DNA from: Pontibacter coccineus
Lineage (GTDB): Bacteria; Bacteroidota; Bacteroidia; Cytophagales; Hymenobacteraceae
Length of the DNA: 64,000 nucleotides
Reading direction: 5' to 3'
Assembly: GCF_030546575.1 (NCBI RefSeq)
Contig: NZ_JAUOTN010000005.1
Location: forward strand, 248,001-312,000
The position numbers were made by a program, and so were the translations under genes. Position 1 is the stretch's first letter. Each line of letters opens with the position of its first letter. Under the pieces are notes generated by a model. That model made no database searches. It saw only the letters and a program-made list of their open reading frames with translations, and was not told the origin of the DNA. Shown piece after piece: positions 8,104 through 18,842 of this stretch.

Positions 8104-9246
8104 TTATCTTCCACGCTTAGGACCACCTTTTGGCCCATCACTGCGCTTGCCACCACTTTTCGGGGCAGCGCTTCTGCCGGGTGCTGATTTTGGAGAAGCT
8201 TTAAAGCTACCGCCTCGTGAGGTCGGGGTCTTGCCCGGGCTGCCGGCACCTTCTCTGGAAGAAGTTCTTCTAGCATCGGCACCGTCTCTTGAAGGACCTG
8301 TTTTTCTAACATCGCCACCGGCTCTGCTGGTGCCAGGCCTTTTCGCACCTTCACTTCCTTTTGCCGATGAACCGGGTCTGCTGCCTCTGGCAGGACCTTT
8401 GTCCGCGCCTCCTCTGGAAGGCGTACCAGATGCACCGCCTTTTGGAGAGCCACTGCCACTTTTCGTACCTGATCGCTCGCCTCTAGCCGGTCTGTCATAG
8501 GTGCTTTCCGATGTTTTCCGGCTGCTCGTTCCCTTAGCACCGGGCACGAGGCTGGTCAGGCTGCTTACTTCCTGTGGCGTGAGCACGCGCCAGTGGCCGG
8601 AAGGCAATTTGGCCAGTGAAAACTCACCGAAACGAACGCGCTGCAGGTGCATCACTTTATAGCCCAGACTCTCGCACATGCGTTTCAGGTAGTGGTCAGT
8701 GCCCGGTTTCAGAATAATGCGGAATCGTGTCTGTGTTTCTTTGGAAACGGAATTGTTCACCCGCTCTTCGCCAGGTATGGGAGCGCCGCCGCCACTTATC
8801 TTCTGCAGAAAATCAGCCGTGATCATTTTGTCCACAGTCACGATAATCTCCTTCTCAAACTTGTTGTCGGCCCGCTTCACGCCACGCACAAAGTCACCGT
8901 CGTTGCTCAGGAAAATGATGCCCTCTGCTTCGCGTTCCAGCATGGCGGTGGGCTCCAGCGTAGCCGGGAAGTTGATGGCCCGCACTACATTGTCACGCAC
9001 GGCCATATCGGAAGTGGCCGACATATTGGCCGGTTTGTTGAAGATCAGGTATACGGGTTGCTCCTGTTTCACACGAAGCATCTCGTCGTCGATGCGCACT
9101 TTGTCCTTCGGTGTCACTTTCATGCCCGGGTCGGACGGAATTTTACCGTTCACCGTCACGCGGCCCTGTTCTATCAGCTCGTCTGCATCGCGACGGGAGC
9201 AGAAGCCCGAGTCGCTGATGAATTTATTCAGTCTTTTTGGTTCCAT
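8104..9246 (-). CDS. RluF/RsuA-type pseudouridine synthase homologue with altered active site and Gly/Ser/Lys/Arg tail
   Basis: The 380-residue protein has an S4 RNA-binding domain (KRLNKFISDSGFCSRRDADE, residues 4-60), a pseudouridine-synthase core of the RluF branch (about 65-240) and a roughly 135-residue basic, Gly/Ser/Pro-rich tail that looks disordered and could bind RNA. In active enzymes the core has GRLD with the catalytic Asp; here the aligned segment is TAMLEREAEGIIFLSNDGDF, putting Glu at position 104. The conserved Tyr of KEYLV is Ile134 (FEKEIIVTVDK), and the NRQIRRM motif is DHYLKRMCE. All three substitutions are read directly. The protein may be a non-catalytic RNA binder, or an enzyme with a Glu general base. 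The fold call is firm; activity is in doubt. Confidence 0.85.
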   Translation of the reverse strand: MEPKRLNKFISDSGFCSRRDADELIEQGRVTVNGKIPSDPGMKVTPKDKVRIDDEMLRVKQEQPVYLIFNKPANMSATSDMAVRDNVVRAINFPATLEPTAMLEREAEGIIFLSNDGDFVRGVKRADNKFEKEIIVTVDKMITADFLQKISGGGAPIPGEERVNNSVSKETQTRFRIILKPGTDHYLKRMCESLGYKVMHLQRVRFGEFSLAKLPSGHWRVLTPQEVSSLTSLVPGAKGTSSRKTSESTYDRPARGERSGTKSGSGSPKGGASGTPSRGGADKGPARGSRPGSSAKGSEGAKRPGTSRAGGDVRKTGPSRDGADARRTSSREGAGSPGKTPTSRGGSFKASPKSAPGRSAAPKSGGKRSDGPKGGPKRGR

Positions 9247-9314
9247 GTTGTTCGAGGCGTTCGTGTGGCCGAATCTCAGTCACACTTAATTTACGCCGAT
9301 CTTTTAAGAAGAAG

Positions 9315-9322
9315 CAAAATTA
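9315..9322 (-). promoter_or_regulatory. Putative -7 box (TAATTTTG)
   Basis: On the minus strand this reads TAATTTTG, a full match to TAnnTTTG, 69 bases upstream of the ATG at 9246. No good TTTG -33 element was found at the usual 19-20 base spacing. Confidence 0.35.
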
Positions 9323-9390
9323 CGGGAAAATATAGTTTTACCTACTTCTTTGGATCAACCAAAAGATTTCCAGTCGCTCAGTAAATATGA

Positions 9391-10731
9391 CTATTCGCTT
9401 TCGAGGGCGTAGGGGGCCTGTCGCGTAGAAACAACAAAACCGATCACAGCACCGATCAATGCCGGGATAACCCAGCCCATGCCAAGGCTATAGAATGGAA
9501 CGTATTGTGTGAACAAATCACTGATGCCCGACGCAAAACCTGCAGCGCTCAGGCCTTCTACGATGCTCACAATACTTGTCAGCAGCACCGACCAGGTATA
9601 GACGGCGTGTCTGTTGCGGAGCACAGAGCCTAATAAAGTCAGCACGATCAGCACGATCACGATCGGGTAGATGGCCACCAGCACAGGTATAGAGAAAGAG
9701 ATGATCTGCGTCAGGCCCACATTGGAGATAAGAGCGCTCACCAGAGTTAGAACCAGCAGGTAGGTTTTGTATGAGATAGAAGGGCGCAGCTTATGGAAAA
9801 AGCTGGCGCAGGCCACAACCAGGCCAATGCTGGTGGTGAGGCAGGCGAAAATAATGGCAACACTCAGAATCAGGCTACCGGATACTCCGAACTGCAAATT
9901 TGAAATCCGGCTGATAATCAAACCTCCATTTTCCAAATGACCAAGTGCTTGCACACTGGTGGCGCCTGAATATGCCAGGCCTACATAGACCATAGCCAAA
10001 CCGGCAGCCGCAATGAGGCCCGCTGTGGTGCATACTTTCGCGATTTGCCTTGTGCTGTCGACCCCTTTGGAGCGGATGGCGCTAATCACGATCAGGCCGA
10101 AAACAAAGGAGCCGATCGTGTCCATGGTCAGGTAGCCTTCCTGGAAGCCCTTGAAGAAAGGGGCTGCCTCGTAGGTCGCCAACGGAGCCGTAATCTCACC
10201 CAGCGGGGAGATAATGTTTATTGCCAGCAGAAGGGCCAGGATAATGAGCAGCACCGGTGTCAGAATCTTGCCGATCGTGTCCACCACTTTGCCGGGGTTA
10301 AGGGCCAGAAGGTAAGTGACCGTAAAGTATATGACAGAATACAGCAGCATGCTCCAAGAAGATGTTTTCAAGTCCTCCGACAGAAAGGGGGCAATGCCGA
10401 TTTCATACGACACCGTACCGGTTCGGGGCACTGCAAACAGGGGGCCGATGGTCAGGTAAATCACGACCGGGAAAAGCAGACCAAACAGCGGATGTACCTT
10501 CGCTGAAATAGACTGCACGTCCTCGTTCTTGGACATGCCGATCGCAATAACGCCAAGCAGGGGGAGGCCTACACCCGTCATCAGAAAGCCGACAATGGCA
10601 GGTATAAGTTCAGTGCCAGCTGCCTGGCCCAGTGACAATGGAAAAATAAGATTGCCTGCGCCAAAGAAGATGGCGAATAGCATCAAGCCAATAAAAAATG
10701 TTTCTTTAAAAGAGAGGGTTCCTGCTTTCAC
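9391..10731 (-). CDS. brnQ: Branched-chain amino acid:cation symporter BrnQ
   Basis: Inner-membrane LIVCS-family carrier importing leucine, isoleucine and valine with Na+ or H+. The 446 residues begin MKAGTLSFKETFFIGLMLFA, followed by FFGAGNLIFPLSLGQAAG, the signature start of BrnQ proteins. About twelve hydrophobic segments follow, including the family-typical block around FVFGLIVISAIRSKGV. The gene is monocistronic, 68 bases upstream of nothing but the repeat-free gap before the pseudouridine-synthase-like gene's promoter. Length is normal. Confidence 0.95.
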   Translation of the reverse strand: MKAGTLSFKETFFIGLMLFAIFFGAGNLIFPLSLGQAAGTELIPAIVGFLMTGVGLPLLGVIAIGMSKNEDVQSISAKVHPLFGLLFPVVIYLTIGPLFAVPRTGTVSYEIGIAPFLSEDLKTSSWSMLLYSVIYFTVTYLLALNPGKVVDTIGKILTPVLLIILALLLAINIISPLGEITAPLATYEAAPFFKGFQEGYLTMDTIGSFVFGLIVISAIRSKGVDSTRQIAKVCTTAGLIAAAGLAMVYVGLAYSGATSVQALGHLENGGLIISRISNLQFGVSGSLILSVAIIFACLTTSIGLVVACASFFHKLRPSISYKTYLLVLTLVSALISNVGLTQIISFSIPVLVAIYPIVIVLIVLTLLGSVLRNRHAVYTWSVLLTSIVSIVEGLSAAGFASGISDLFTQYVPFYSLGMGWVIPALIGAVIGFVVSTRQAPYALESE

Positions 10732-10988
10732 AATATTTAACGATCGGTGAGAGGATGAATTTAATTATACTGCAAGTAAATATCCAATCCGGCAAAATCC
10801 TACATTTATCTTGTGTTTAGTGAAATGCCTAAGCCACGTGTATTTTGTAATAACACCATATAAACATCTATAAATTAACTTATATTGCTGTTCGCTAATA
10901 CAACGGGAGCATGAACAATAGATACATGAGAAGCCTGCTATGACATTTGCTAAACTTTCTGTTGAGCGAGGTTTTTCTGTTTGTTTTG

Positions 10989-11342
10989 ATGGAGGAAGAA
11001 AGTCAGGTTGCGTCCAGAACTTCTGCTGAAGCTACTGTTCTGTATATGCTTATCATGATGCCGGTTTTGTATGGCGTGTGCTTTGGCTTACATATGTTGT
11101 TTTTGCTGTTTACGCATGCTAAAAAACAGTACATTTTTCTATTCAATCCGGTGATCGCGGCATTCTTTTTCGATCTTTTAATACTCGCCTTCATCGGGTT
11201 AGCACTTGATCAGGATAGAGCCCTCACCAAAACGGTGTTAGCCATCACAGCAGGTACATCGCTTTTTCTCCTGATCGAAATTTACCGCTCTTTTTACCGA
11301 CGAAGCAGGGCAGAAAGCGAAGTAATCTTGATGAATGAATAG
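10989..11342 (+). CDS. Small integral membrane protein, unknown function
   Basis: Not recognised. Starting at the ATG at 10989 gives MEEESQVASRTSAEATVLYM and 117 residues; an in-frame ATG at 10947 would add a short hydrophobic segment (MLNFLLSEVFLFVL). Three strong hydrophobic stretches follow (VLYMLIMMPVLYGVCFGLHM, YIFLFNPVIAAFFFDLLILA, TVLAITAGTSLFLLIEIY), ending in a basic tail (YRRSRAESEV). It lies 42 bases ahead of the T9SS cargo gene on the same strand, so co-transcription is possible. GC is lower than in neighbouring genes. Confidence 0.6.
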   Translation: MEEESQVASRTSAEATVLYMLIMMPVLYGVCFGLHMLFLLFTHAKKQYIFLFNPVIAAFFFDLLILAFIGLALDQDRALTKTVLAITAGTSLFLLIEIYRSFYRRSRAESEVILMNE

Positions 11343-11384
11343 CAGTACTTTGAACTCAGACGATAATAAACTTAATATGCATAC

Positions 11385-12995
11385 ATGAATAAACTTTTAC
11401 TCCTGCTAATAGGCTGTCTCGCTACGATCAACCTGCATGCCCAGATCCAATGGGGGCACCAGGTTGGGACAACAGGGAGAAATGCTGTGGAGAACCACAT
11501 CGTTGATAAAGATGGTAACATCATCGCAGTAGGGCATTTTGAGGGAACTATCACCCTTGGAACCCATACGCTAACCAGTGTAGGGAGCTCGGACATGTTT
11601 ATGTACAAGGCAAACCCAGCGGGGCAAATACTTTGGGCTAAGGCATTGAGCGGCCCGCAATCAGATGGTGCTGGTGGCATAGCGACAGATAAGCTTGGCA
11701 ACCTATATGTAGGCGGCGGATTTATCCAGGAACTGGTTATAGATGGCAAAGTCGTGTTGAAGGGCGAAGGTATATTCAATACGTTCATCGGCAAATTTGA
11801 CACCAACGGGCAGTTACTTTGGTCCAAGGGGGTGCTGACCAGGGAGCGCTACGCCTCAGCGGAGATAAAGGGCGTTTTCATTGCAAGCCCGGAAGGGGAG
11901 GTGGTGTTACCAGTGCAGTTCTGGGGCACAGTTCAGCTCGATAACCAGCGGTACACAAGTCAGAACCCGAGGGGAAATGATCTGCTTCTGATCAAATTAT
12001 CTTCCGCAGGTCAGGTGATGTTCGTTTCCCGGTCTTACCACGAAGGCAGTGTCTACCCACGTGAAGTAAAGCTGGATGCGGCTGGAAATGTGTACATGAC
12101 GGGTGCTTACATCGGTACTTACAAAGTAGCAAATCTTAGTATCGCGACAGGCCCTGAATCCCACGATGATATTTTTGTGGCAAAGTTTGACAAGCAGGGG
12201 CGCCCGCTCTGGCTCAAAGGCTTTCCTAATGCAATTGGAATGTTGAGTTGCGCCGGTTCAAGTCTGGAAATTGATCCCCAAACAAAAAACATATACCTGG
12301 CAGGCTTCTTTAAAGGCAAAGTTGATTTTGATGGCATTGAACTGGAAGAGAAAGGTATGGTCGAACTTCCGGCAGTACCGGCAGATATTTTCCTGGCAAG
12401 CTTAACTGAAAACGGCGCTGTGATCTGGGCCAGGAGTTATGGAGAGGAGGGACACGATTTCGGCAGTGACTTAAAACTGCTGCATTCCGGCGGTCTTGTT
12501 CTGGCAGGGGCCTGGGACTTCAAGCCCTTTATACAATATTTTGACTTGGCAGGAAATCCGGGAGAGCGCATTCACCTGAATGCTGGTGGGTTCGCAGATA
12601 ATATTACGCTTGCCGGGAATGGCGCCTTCTACCTCTCAGGCGAATTTTGGGGGCCGCTCAAAGCGGAGCATATCAACTGGAATGGCCGGGGAGAAATCAA
12701 TGGTTTCCTGCTGAAGTTCGATCCCTGCGCCGCTAAAAAAACCGCGACCGCCACCTTTAAAACCTACAATGTGATCACCCCGAACGGGGATGGCAAGAAT
12801 GATCATTTTGTGCTGGACCCTGCTTTGGCGGGAGCCAGACTGCAAATATACAACCGATGGGGCAACAAGGTATACGGCAGTGAACATTATGAAAACGACT
12901 GGAGCGGTACTGGTCTTCCGGAAGCCGTCTACCATTGGGTTGCCACGCACGATTGCGCCGGGACAATGAAAGGCACCGTGACGATCATTCGTTAA
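11385..12995 (+). CDS. Secreted SBBP beta-propeller protein with type B T9SS sorting domain
   Basis: A 536-residue exported protein predicted to cross the outer membrane through the type IX secretion system. It has a signal peptide (MNKLLLLLIGCLATINLHAQ) and a run of SBBP-like repeats (KFDTNGQLLWSKG, KLSSAGQVMFVSRS, KFDKQGRPLWLKG), each a beta-propeller blade. The C-terminal 80 residues are the gliding-motility-associated (type B) sorting domain: VITPNGDGKNDHFVLDP, then LQIYNRWGNKVYGSEHYEND, and a final VTIIR. The sorting domain implies that porU-type machinery is encoded elsewhere. Its ligand or role is unknown. Confidence 0.88.
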   Translation: MNKLLLLLIGCLATINLHAQIQWGHQVGTTGRNAVENHIVDKDGNIIAVGHFEGTITLGTHTLTSVGSSDMFMYKANPAGQILWAKALSGPQSDGAGGIATDKLGNLYVGGGFIQELVIDGKVVLKGEGIFNTFIGKFDTNGQLLWSKGVLTRERYASAEIKGVFIASPEGEVVLPVQFWGTVQLDNQRYTSQNPRGNDLLLIKLSSAGQVMFVSRSYHEGSVYPREVKLDAAGNVYMTGAYIGTYKVANLSIATGPESHDDIFVAKFDKQGRPLWLKGFPNAIGMLSCAGSSLEIDPQTKNIYLAGFFKGKVDFDGIELEEKGMVELPAVPADIFLASLTENGAVIWARSYGEEGHDFGSDLKLLHSGGLVLAGAWDFKPFIQYFDLAGNPGERIHLNAGGFADNITLAGNGAFYLSGEFWGPLKAEHINWNGRGEINGFLLKFDPCAAKKTATATFKTYNVITPNGDGKNDHFVLDPALAGARLQIYNRWGNKVYGSEHYENDWSGTGLPEAVYHWVATHDCAGTMKGTVTIIR

Positions 12996-13165
12996 ATACC
13001 CCCAGGGAGTTCATTTGACACGCATTTTTTTAGACGATGAACTGGTTGATAATGTGGTGCTTAATTTTTACACTAGACGAACTCCTATACCTGCCCGGCC
13101 CAGGTATGAAACCATTTTAGCCTGCTCAGGCTTATATAGGCAATTACCCGTAGCAACCATTTATT

Positions 13166-13432
13166 ATGCTGGAATACTCCATGTTCGAAAGGCTCCCTTA
13201 CCGGAGCCAACGCGAAGCCCTGAAAAAAGAAGGCACGCTCATAGCGCGACGCCAGGTAAACGGGTATACGATCCAGTTATACAGTTTGGGGCATACCTTT
13301 GTGGAGGTATGGACGGGCACGGAGGCAGAAGTTGTGACTACGTTTAAGAAATCTGCGAACGCAATGGCTGTATTGGAGCCCTACGTTGCTGAAATGGAGA
13401 CGATGGACTGGTTGGGTGAGAACGAGATTTGA
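13166..13432 (+). CDS. Small conserved-looking hypothetical protein
   Basis: Not recognised. The 88 residues (MLEYSMFERLPYRSQREALK through METMDWLGENEI) lack a signal peptide or membrane segment and look like a compact alpha/beta fold (NGYTIQLYSLGHTFVEVWTG). An alternative start is the Met at 13181. Support for a real gene is the balanced composition and the two hairpins just after the stop, the second a strong terminator. An overlapping frame at 13015-13347 is biased and Pro/Arg-rich and was rejected. Confidence 0.65.
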   Translation: MLEYSMFERLPYRSQREALKKEGTLIARRQVNGYTIQLYSLGHTFVEVWTGTEAEVVTTFKKSANAMAVLEPYVAEMETMDWLGENEI

Positions 13433-13436
13433 ATTC

Positions 13437-13459
13437 AATAAGTGAAAAAAGCACTTATT
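13437..13459 (+). other. Hairpin directly after the small gene
   Basis: AATAAGTG (13437-13444) pairs with CACTTATT (13452-13459) around an A-rich loop. It starts 5 bases after the stop codon and sits in front of a stronger terminator. Confidence 0.5.
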
Positions 13460-13468
13460 TAAAGTAGA

Positions 13469-13500
13469 AAGGGAAGGCTGGATGCCTTCCCTTATTTTTT
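13469..13500 (+). terminator. Rho-independent terminator
   Basis: AAGGGAAGGC (13469-13478) pairs with GCCTTCCCTT (13484-13493) with a 5-base loop, followed by ATTTTTT. Confidence 0.85.
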
Positions 13501-13524
13501 TACAGGTATACGGTATACCTACAA

Positions 13525-15552
<2,028 letters not shown>

Positions 15553-15583
15553 AGACCACCCCTCCATAACGGAAGGGTGGTCT
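15553..15583 (-). terminator. Terminator after the metalloprotease gene
   Basis: AGACCACCC (15553-15561) pairs with GGGTGGTCT (15575-15583), 23 bases beyond the minus-strand stop codon; the bases after the stem on the minus strand are ATTTTTTA. Confidence 0.8.
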
Positions 15584-15605
15584 TTGTATACCTGTTCTTT
15601 GCTAC

Positions 15606-18041
15606 CTACTCACATCCGATAGACTCTCCACTTCCAATTGGTGCACCAGGGGGCAGGTCCAACACTTTGGTTGGTTTTACTTCCTCTGGTTTTTCCATAC
15701 GGGCCAGCGCGAAATCCAGATGGGCTTTGTAGCCGGCATCGCGGGTGCGTTTGGCCTGGCTGGTGGCATGTTGCTTGATGTCGGCCAGCGCGCTGGTGGC
15801 TAGGGCGCGTGCCTGGTACGAGGCGCTTTCGTCCTGCGCGAGGGCCATCAGGTGGGTTAGTACCACTTGCTCGGTTTGCAGTTGCACCTGACCGGCCAGT
15901 CCGTCCTGGCGTCTGCTTTTCCAGGTCTGCTCGATCAGGTGGCTGGTGACATCCTGCAGGCTGAGCGTGTTGTGACGGGCGCCAAACTCAACCAGGCGTG
16001 AGGCACGCTCCGGATGCAGTAGGAAAGATAGCGAGAAGTCAGCAGATGCCTGCGCCGCCGCCAGCGGATCGAAGGTGAGGCCGGTTCTTTTAGCGAACAG
16101 CTCCCGGTTGTTGCCCAGGCCCGGCGCACGGGGTGGTATCAGGGGAATAATGTGCTCGGGTAGGGTCAGCACCTCCGGTGAAATGGTTCGGAGCAGGGCG
16201 TCGAGGGCTTTCTGCTGCTCTCTTTTGTCAAGCACCTCGGTTACCAGTTGCTTGTCGCCGCGCAGGGCGTAAGTATAGCGCATGCCACCGATCAGCTTGG
16301 CTGCCGCCTCGGTCTGGTAGCGGTGGAAGTTGTAGACCGGCACCAGCACGTCCTCCAGCGTGCTCATCGGCGCGTTGGGTTTTATGTTCTTCTCAGAGAA
16401 ATTCTGCAGTGCTTTTTTACGGACCTCTAGCACACGCAACAGCTCGTCTGTTGCATTCGCGCCATTGTCCCAAAGGTGGGCGGTGGGGTGAGCACCACCG
16501 GGAGCGCGGGCATCTGTGTCAGAGATAAATGTCAGGCTTTGGGTACGGCCCTGAGCCAACAGTTCATCCAGCGCTTTCGGTTCGTCGGTGCCTTTCGGGA
16601 AATCCTGGTAGCCGTAGGCCACGGCCAGTTTGTCCCACTCGCCAATGCTGGTGCCGTAGGCCTTGCTGATGTCGATGTTGCCGGCTCTGTCCAGCTGCAC
16701 CTGCGGGTGGGGGTAGTCCATCACGGAGGCATTGTTATTGGCGTCGTAGTTGTGCATGATGCCCAAGGTATGGCCAAGTTCGTGTGCCGATAACTGCCGG
16801 ATGCGGGCCAGCGCCATGTCCATCATGGCCTTGTTTTCAGGTTTGCCGTCCTCATAAGGCGCCAGCAGTCCCTCCGCGATCAGGAAGTCTTGCCGCACGC
16901 GCAAAGATCCCAGCGATACGTGCCCTTTGATGATTTCACCCGTGCGCGGATCTATGACCGAGGCGCCGTAAGACCAGCCACGCGTACTGCGGTGCACCCA
17001 CTGAATCATGTTGTAGCGCACATCCATCGGGTCGGCTGTGTCAGGCAACACCTCCACCCGGAAGGCATCCTTGTAGCCAGCCGCCTCGAAAGCCTGGTTC
17101 CACCAGCGCGCGCCGTCCAGCAGGGCTGACCGGATCGGCTCCGGGGCCCCGTTGTCCACGTAGTACACGATCGGCTTTACCGCTTCCGATACCTTGGCCG
17201 AAGGGTTTTTCTTCTGCAGGCGGTGGCGGGCAATGTAGCGCTTTTCAATGTTCTCATTTACTGGCGTGGCATAGTCGAAGTAGGAAATGCCAAAGTAACC
17301 GGCTCGCGGATCGGCCTCGCGTGGGATATAGTTATTGTCCGGCAGCTCGATGAACGAATGGTGTTGGCGCAGCGTAACGGCCTGCGGGTTGGGGGCCACA
17401 CTGCGTACGATAAAGCCACCATTGTCGCTGGTAAAGGTGAGGGTGGATTCGAATTCGGTGTTTTTGGGGAAGTTTTTGGTGCGCGAAAGGTATAGCGCCG
17501 AGCGGCTGGCGTCGAGACGGTAAGTGCCCTGGCCCGCCCGCTTGATGCTGCCGATGGCGTCATGGGCATCCTGCAGCAAAAAGTCAGTGGCGTCTACGAG
17601 CACCCGCTTTCCATCCACGGCTTCCACCTTAAAACCCCATAAAACCGATTGCGCAAAAGACTCTTCCACCGCGCGGGCTTCGTTTTGGTTGTCTGTGATA
17701 GCTCGGTAGCGCAGGTTCGGCTGCACGAGCAGTATTTTGGGTCCCACTTTTTTGAAGGATGCAATGCGCTGGCCGCCCAGCTGCCCGCGGTCGAGCCCGA
17801 TGTCGTTGGAGCCGAGGCCGCCCGGCAGTGAGTTCACATACAGGAAATCGTGGTCAAGCTTGTCGATCTCGAGCCAGATTTTGCCGCTTTGCTCATCCCA
17901 GTAAAAGGGGAAAAAGCCGTTGAATTTCTTCATGCCTGCCGTTTTGGAGGCAATACTGGGCAGTGATTGAGCGGCGGCACTGCCCAGCGCTAAGAGCGGG
18001 AGCAGCAGGAAGAGAAATAGTTTTTTACAGGTCAATGTCAT
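15606..18041 (-). CDS. Zinc-dependent metalloprotease, DUF5117/DUF4953 type
   Basis: Second member of the large exported zinc-peptidase family, about 811 residues from the start MTLTCKKLFLFLLLPLLALG, which gives a signal peptide ending near GSAAAQS; longer frames start with non-signal-like sequence. The N-terminal DUF5118/DUF5117 part (KKFNGFFPFYWDEQSGKIWL, then YVNSLPGGLGSNDIGLDRGQ) precedes the peptidase site HELGHTLGIMHN around residue 419, followed by NNASVMDYPHPQ. The C-terminal part is largely helical. It is divergent from the cytochrome gene and shares a 192-base upstream region with it. It is not a tandem duplicate of the protein at 1-1789, as similarity is confined to the family domains. 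Confidence 0.92.
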   Translation of the reverse strand: MTLTCKKLFLFLLLPLLALGSAAAQSLPSIASKTAGMKKFNGFFPFYWDEQSGKIWLEIDKLDHDFLYVNSLPGGLGSNDIGLDRGQLGGQRIASFKKVGPKILLVQPNLRYRAITDNQNEARAVEESFAQSVLWGFKVEAVDGKRVLVDATDFLLQDAHDAIGSIKRAGQGTYRLDASRSALYLSRTKNFPKNTEFESTLTFTSDNGGFIVRSVAPNPQAVTLRQHHSFIELPDNNYIPREADPRAGYFGISYFDYATPVNENIEKRYIARHRLQKKNPSAKVSEAVKPIVYYVDNGAPEPIRSALLDGARWWNQAFEAAGYKDAFRVEVLPDTADPMDVRYNMIQWVHRSTRGWSYGASVIDPRTGEIIKGHVSLGSLRVRQDFLIAEGLLAPYEDGKPENKAMMDMALARIRQLSAHELGHTLGIMHNYDANNNASVMDYPHPQVQLDRAGNIDISKAYGTSIGEWDKLAVAYGYQDFPKGTDEPKALDELLAQGRTQSLTFISDTDARAPGGAHPTAHLWDNGANATDELLRVLEVRKKALQNFSEKNIKPNAPMSTLEDVLVPVYNFHRYQTEAAAKLIGGMRYTYALRGDKQLVTEVLDKREQQKALDALLRTISPEVLTLPEHIIPLIPPRAPGLGNNRELFAKRTGLTFDPLAAAQASADFSLSFLLHPERASRLVEFGARHNTLSLQDVTSHLIEQTWKSRRQDGLAGQVQLQTEQVVLTHLMALAQDESASYQARALATSALADIKQHATSQAKRTRDAGYKAHLDFALARMEKPEEVKPTKVLDLPPGAPIGSGESIGCE

Positions 18042-18233
18042 AGAATCAGGTATAGGGTGATGTCGTGTATGCAGGCTTAAGTTAAACATTTCGGGCATAG
18101 GATCCCGGAAATATAGTGTAAATTGCATCAAACGATAACCTGATCTGAAACATAAAACTTTAAGAGCGCAGGTCAGTACATATTCTCTAAGTGCTCTTTG
18201 AGTAAAAACCAGAACAACCAAATAATTATCCCT

Positions 18234-18758
18234 ATGAAAAAGATTCTGATGGCCATTTCGGCTTTCGCGCTTCTGTCCGCCTGCGGCAATGAACAGAAAT
18301 CAGAGTATGAACGCTACTACGACAGCGATTATCAGCCTGACACCACAGCCGTAGCCTCACGTCCGCAACCGCCGCGTCCGGCCACAACGCCACCCGATAA
18401 CGCTGCCACTGAGAATGTACAGACAACTCCGGCCGGCACACCAACAGGACCGGGAACTACCGAGGCTGCTGACCAGCAAAAAGAGGCACTTGCCGGACAA
18501 TATGCGAAAGGCGAGAAACTGATCGCAGGATCGGACTGCCTGGCCTGCCACAAAGTAGACCAGAAAGTAGTGGGTCCTTCGTATGAAGAAGTAGCACAGA
18601 AATATGAGGCCAATGACAAGAACGTTACCTACCTGGCAGGCAAGATCATCAAGGGTGGAGCCGGTGTATGGGGACAGATCCCCATGTCTGCGCACCCGAA
18701 CCTGAGTGAAGGCGATGCTAAGGAAATGGCGCGCTACATTCTCTCACTCCGCAAATAA
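18234..18758 (+). CDS. Lipoprotein c-type cytochrome
   Basis: A 174-residue membrane-anchored monohaem cytochrome c for electron transfer on the outer face of the inner membrane. The start MKKILMAISAFALLSACGNE at 18234 gives a lipoprotein signal with lipobox LLSAC. A roughly 60-residue Pro/Thr/Ala-rich linker follows, then a class I cytochrome domain with CLACH and axial Met in GQIPMSAHPNLSE. The final ARYILSLRK helix is typical. Partners are not encoded next to it; the following SMP-30 gene is separated by a terminator. Confidence 0.92.
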   Translation: MKKILMAISAFALLSACGNEQKSEYERYYDSDYQPDTTAVASRPQPPRPATTPPDNAATENVQTTPAGTPTGPGTTEAADQQKEALAGQYAKGEKLIAGSDCLACHKVDQKVVGPSYEEVAQKYEANDKNVTYLAGKIIKGGAGVWGQIPMSAHPNLSEGDAKEMARYILSLRK

Positions 18759-18770
18759 TAACTTTCGCTA

Positions 18771-18814
18771 AAGCTGTCCCTATACCCGTACAGGTATAGG
18801 GACAGCTTTTTTTA
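18771..18814 (+). terminator. Strong rho-independent terminator built from the TATACC motif
   Basis: AAGCTGTCCCTATACC (18771-18786) pairs perfectly with GGTATAGGGACAGCTT (18793-18808) around a 6-base loop, followed by TTTTTT. The top of the stem is made of the heptamer that is iterated across the window. Confidence 0.92.
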
Positions 18815-18842
18815 TACTTATACCTTAGCAAACCGACACGCC

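Noticed and set aside
13015-13347. Open frame overlapping the small gene at 13166
   Set aside because: Its translation is Arg/Pro/His-rich and frameshifted relative to the better-composed 13166 frame; no domain, signal or start context.
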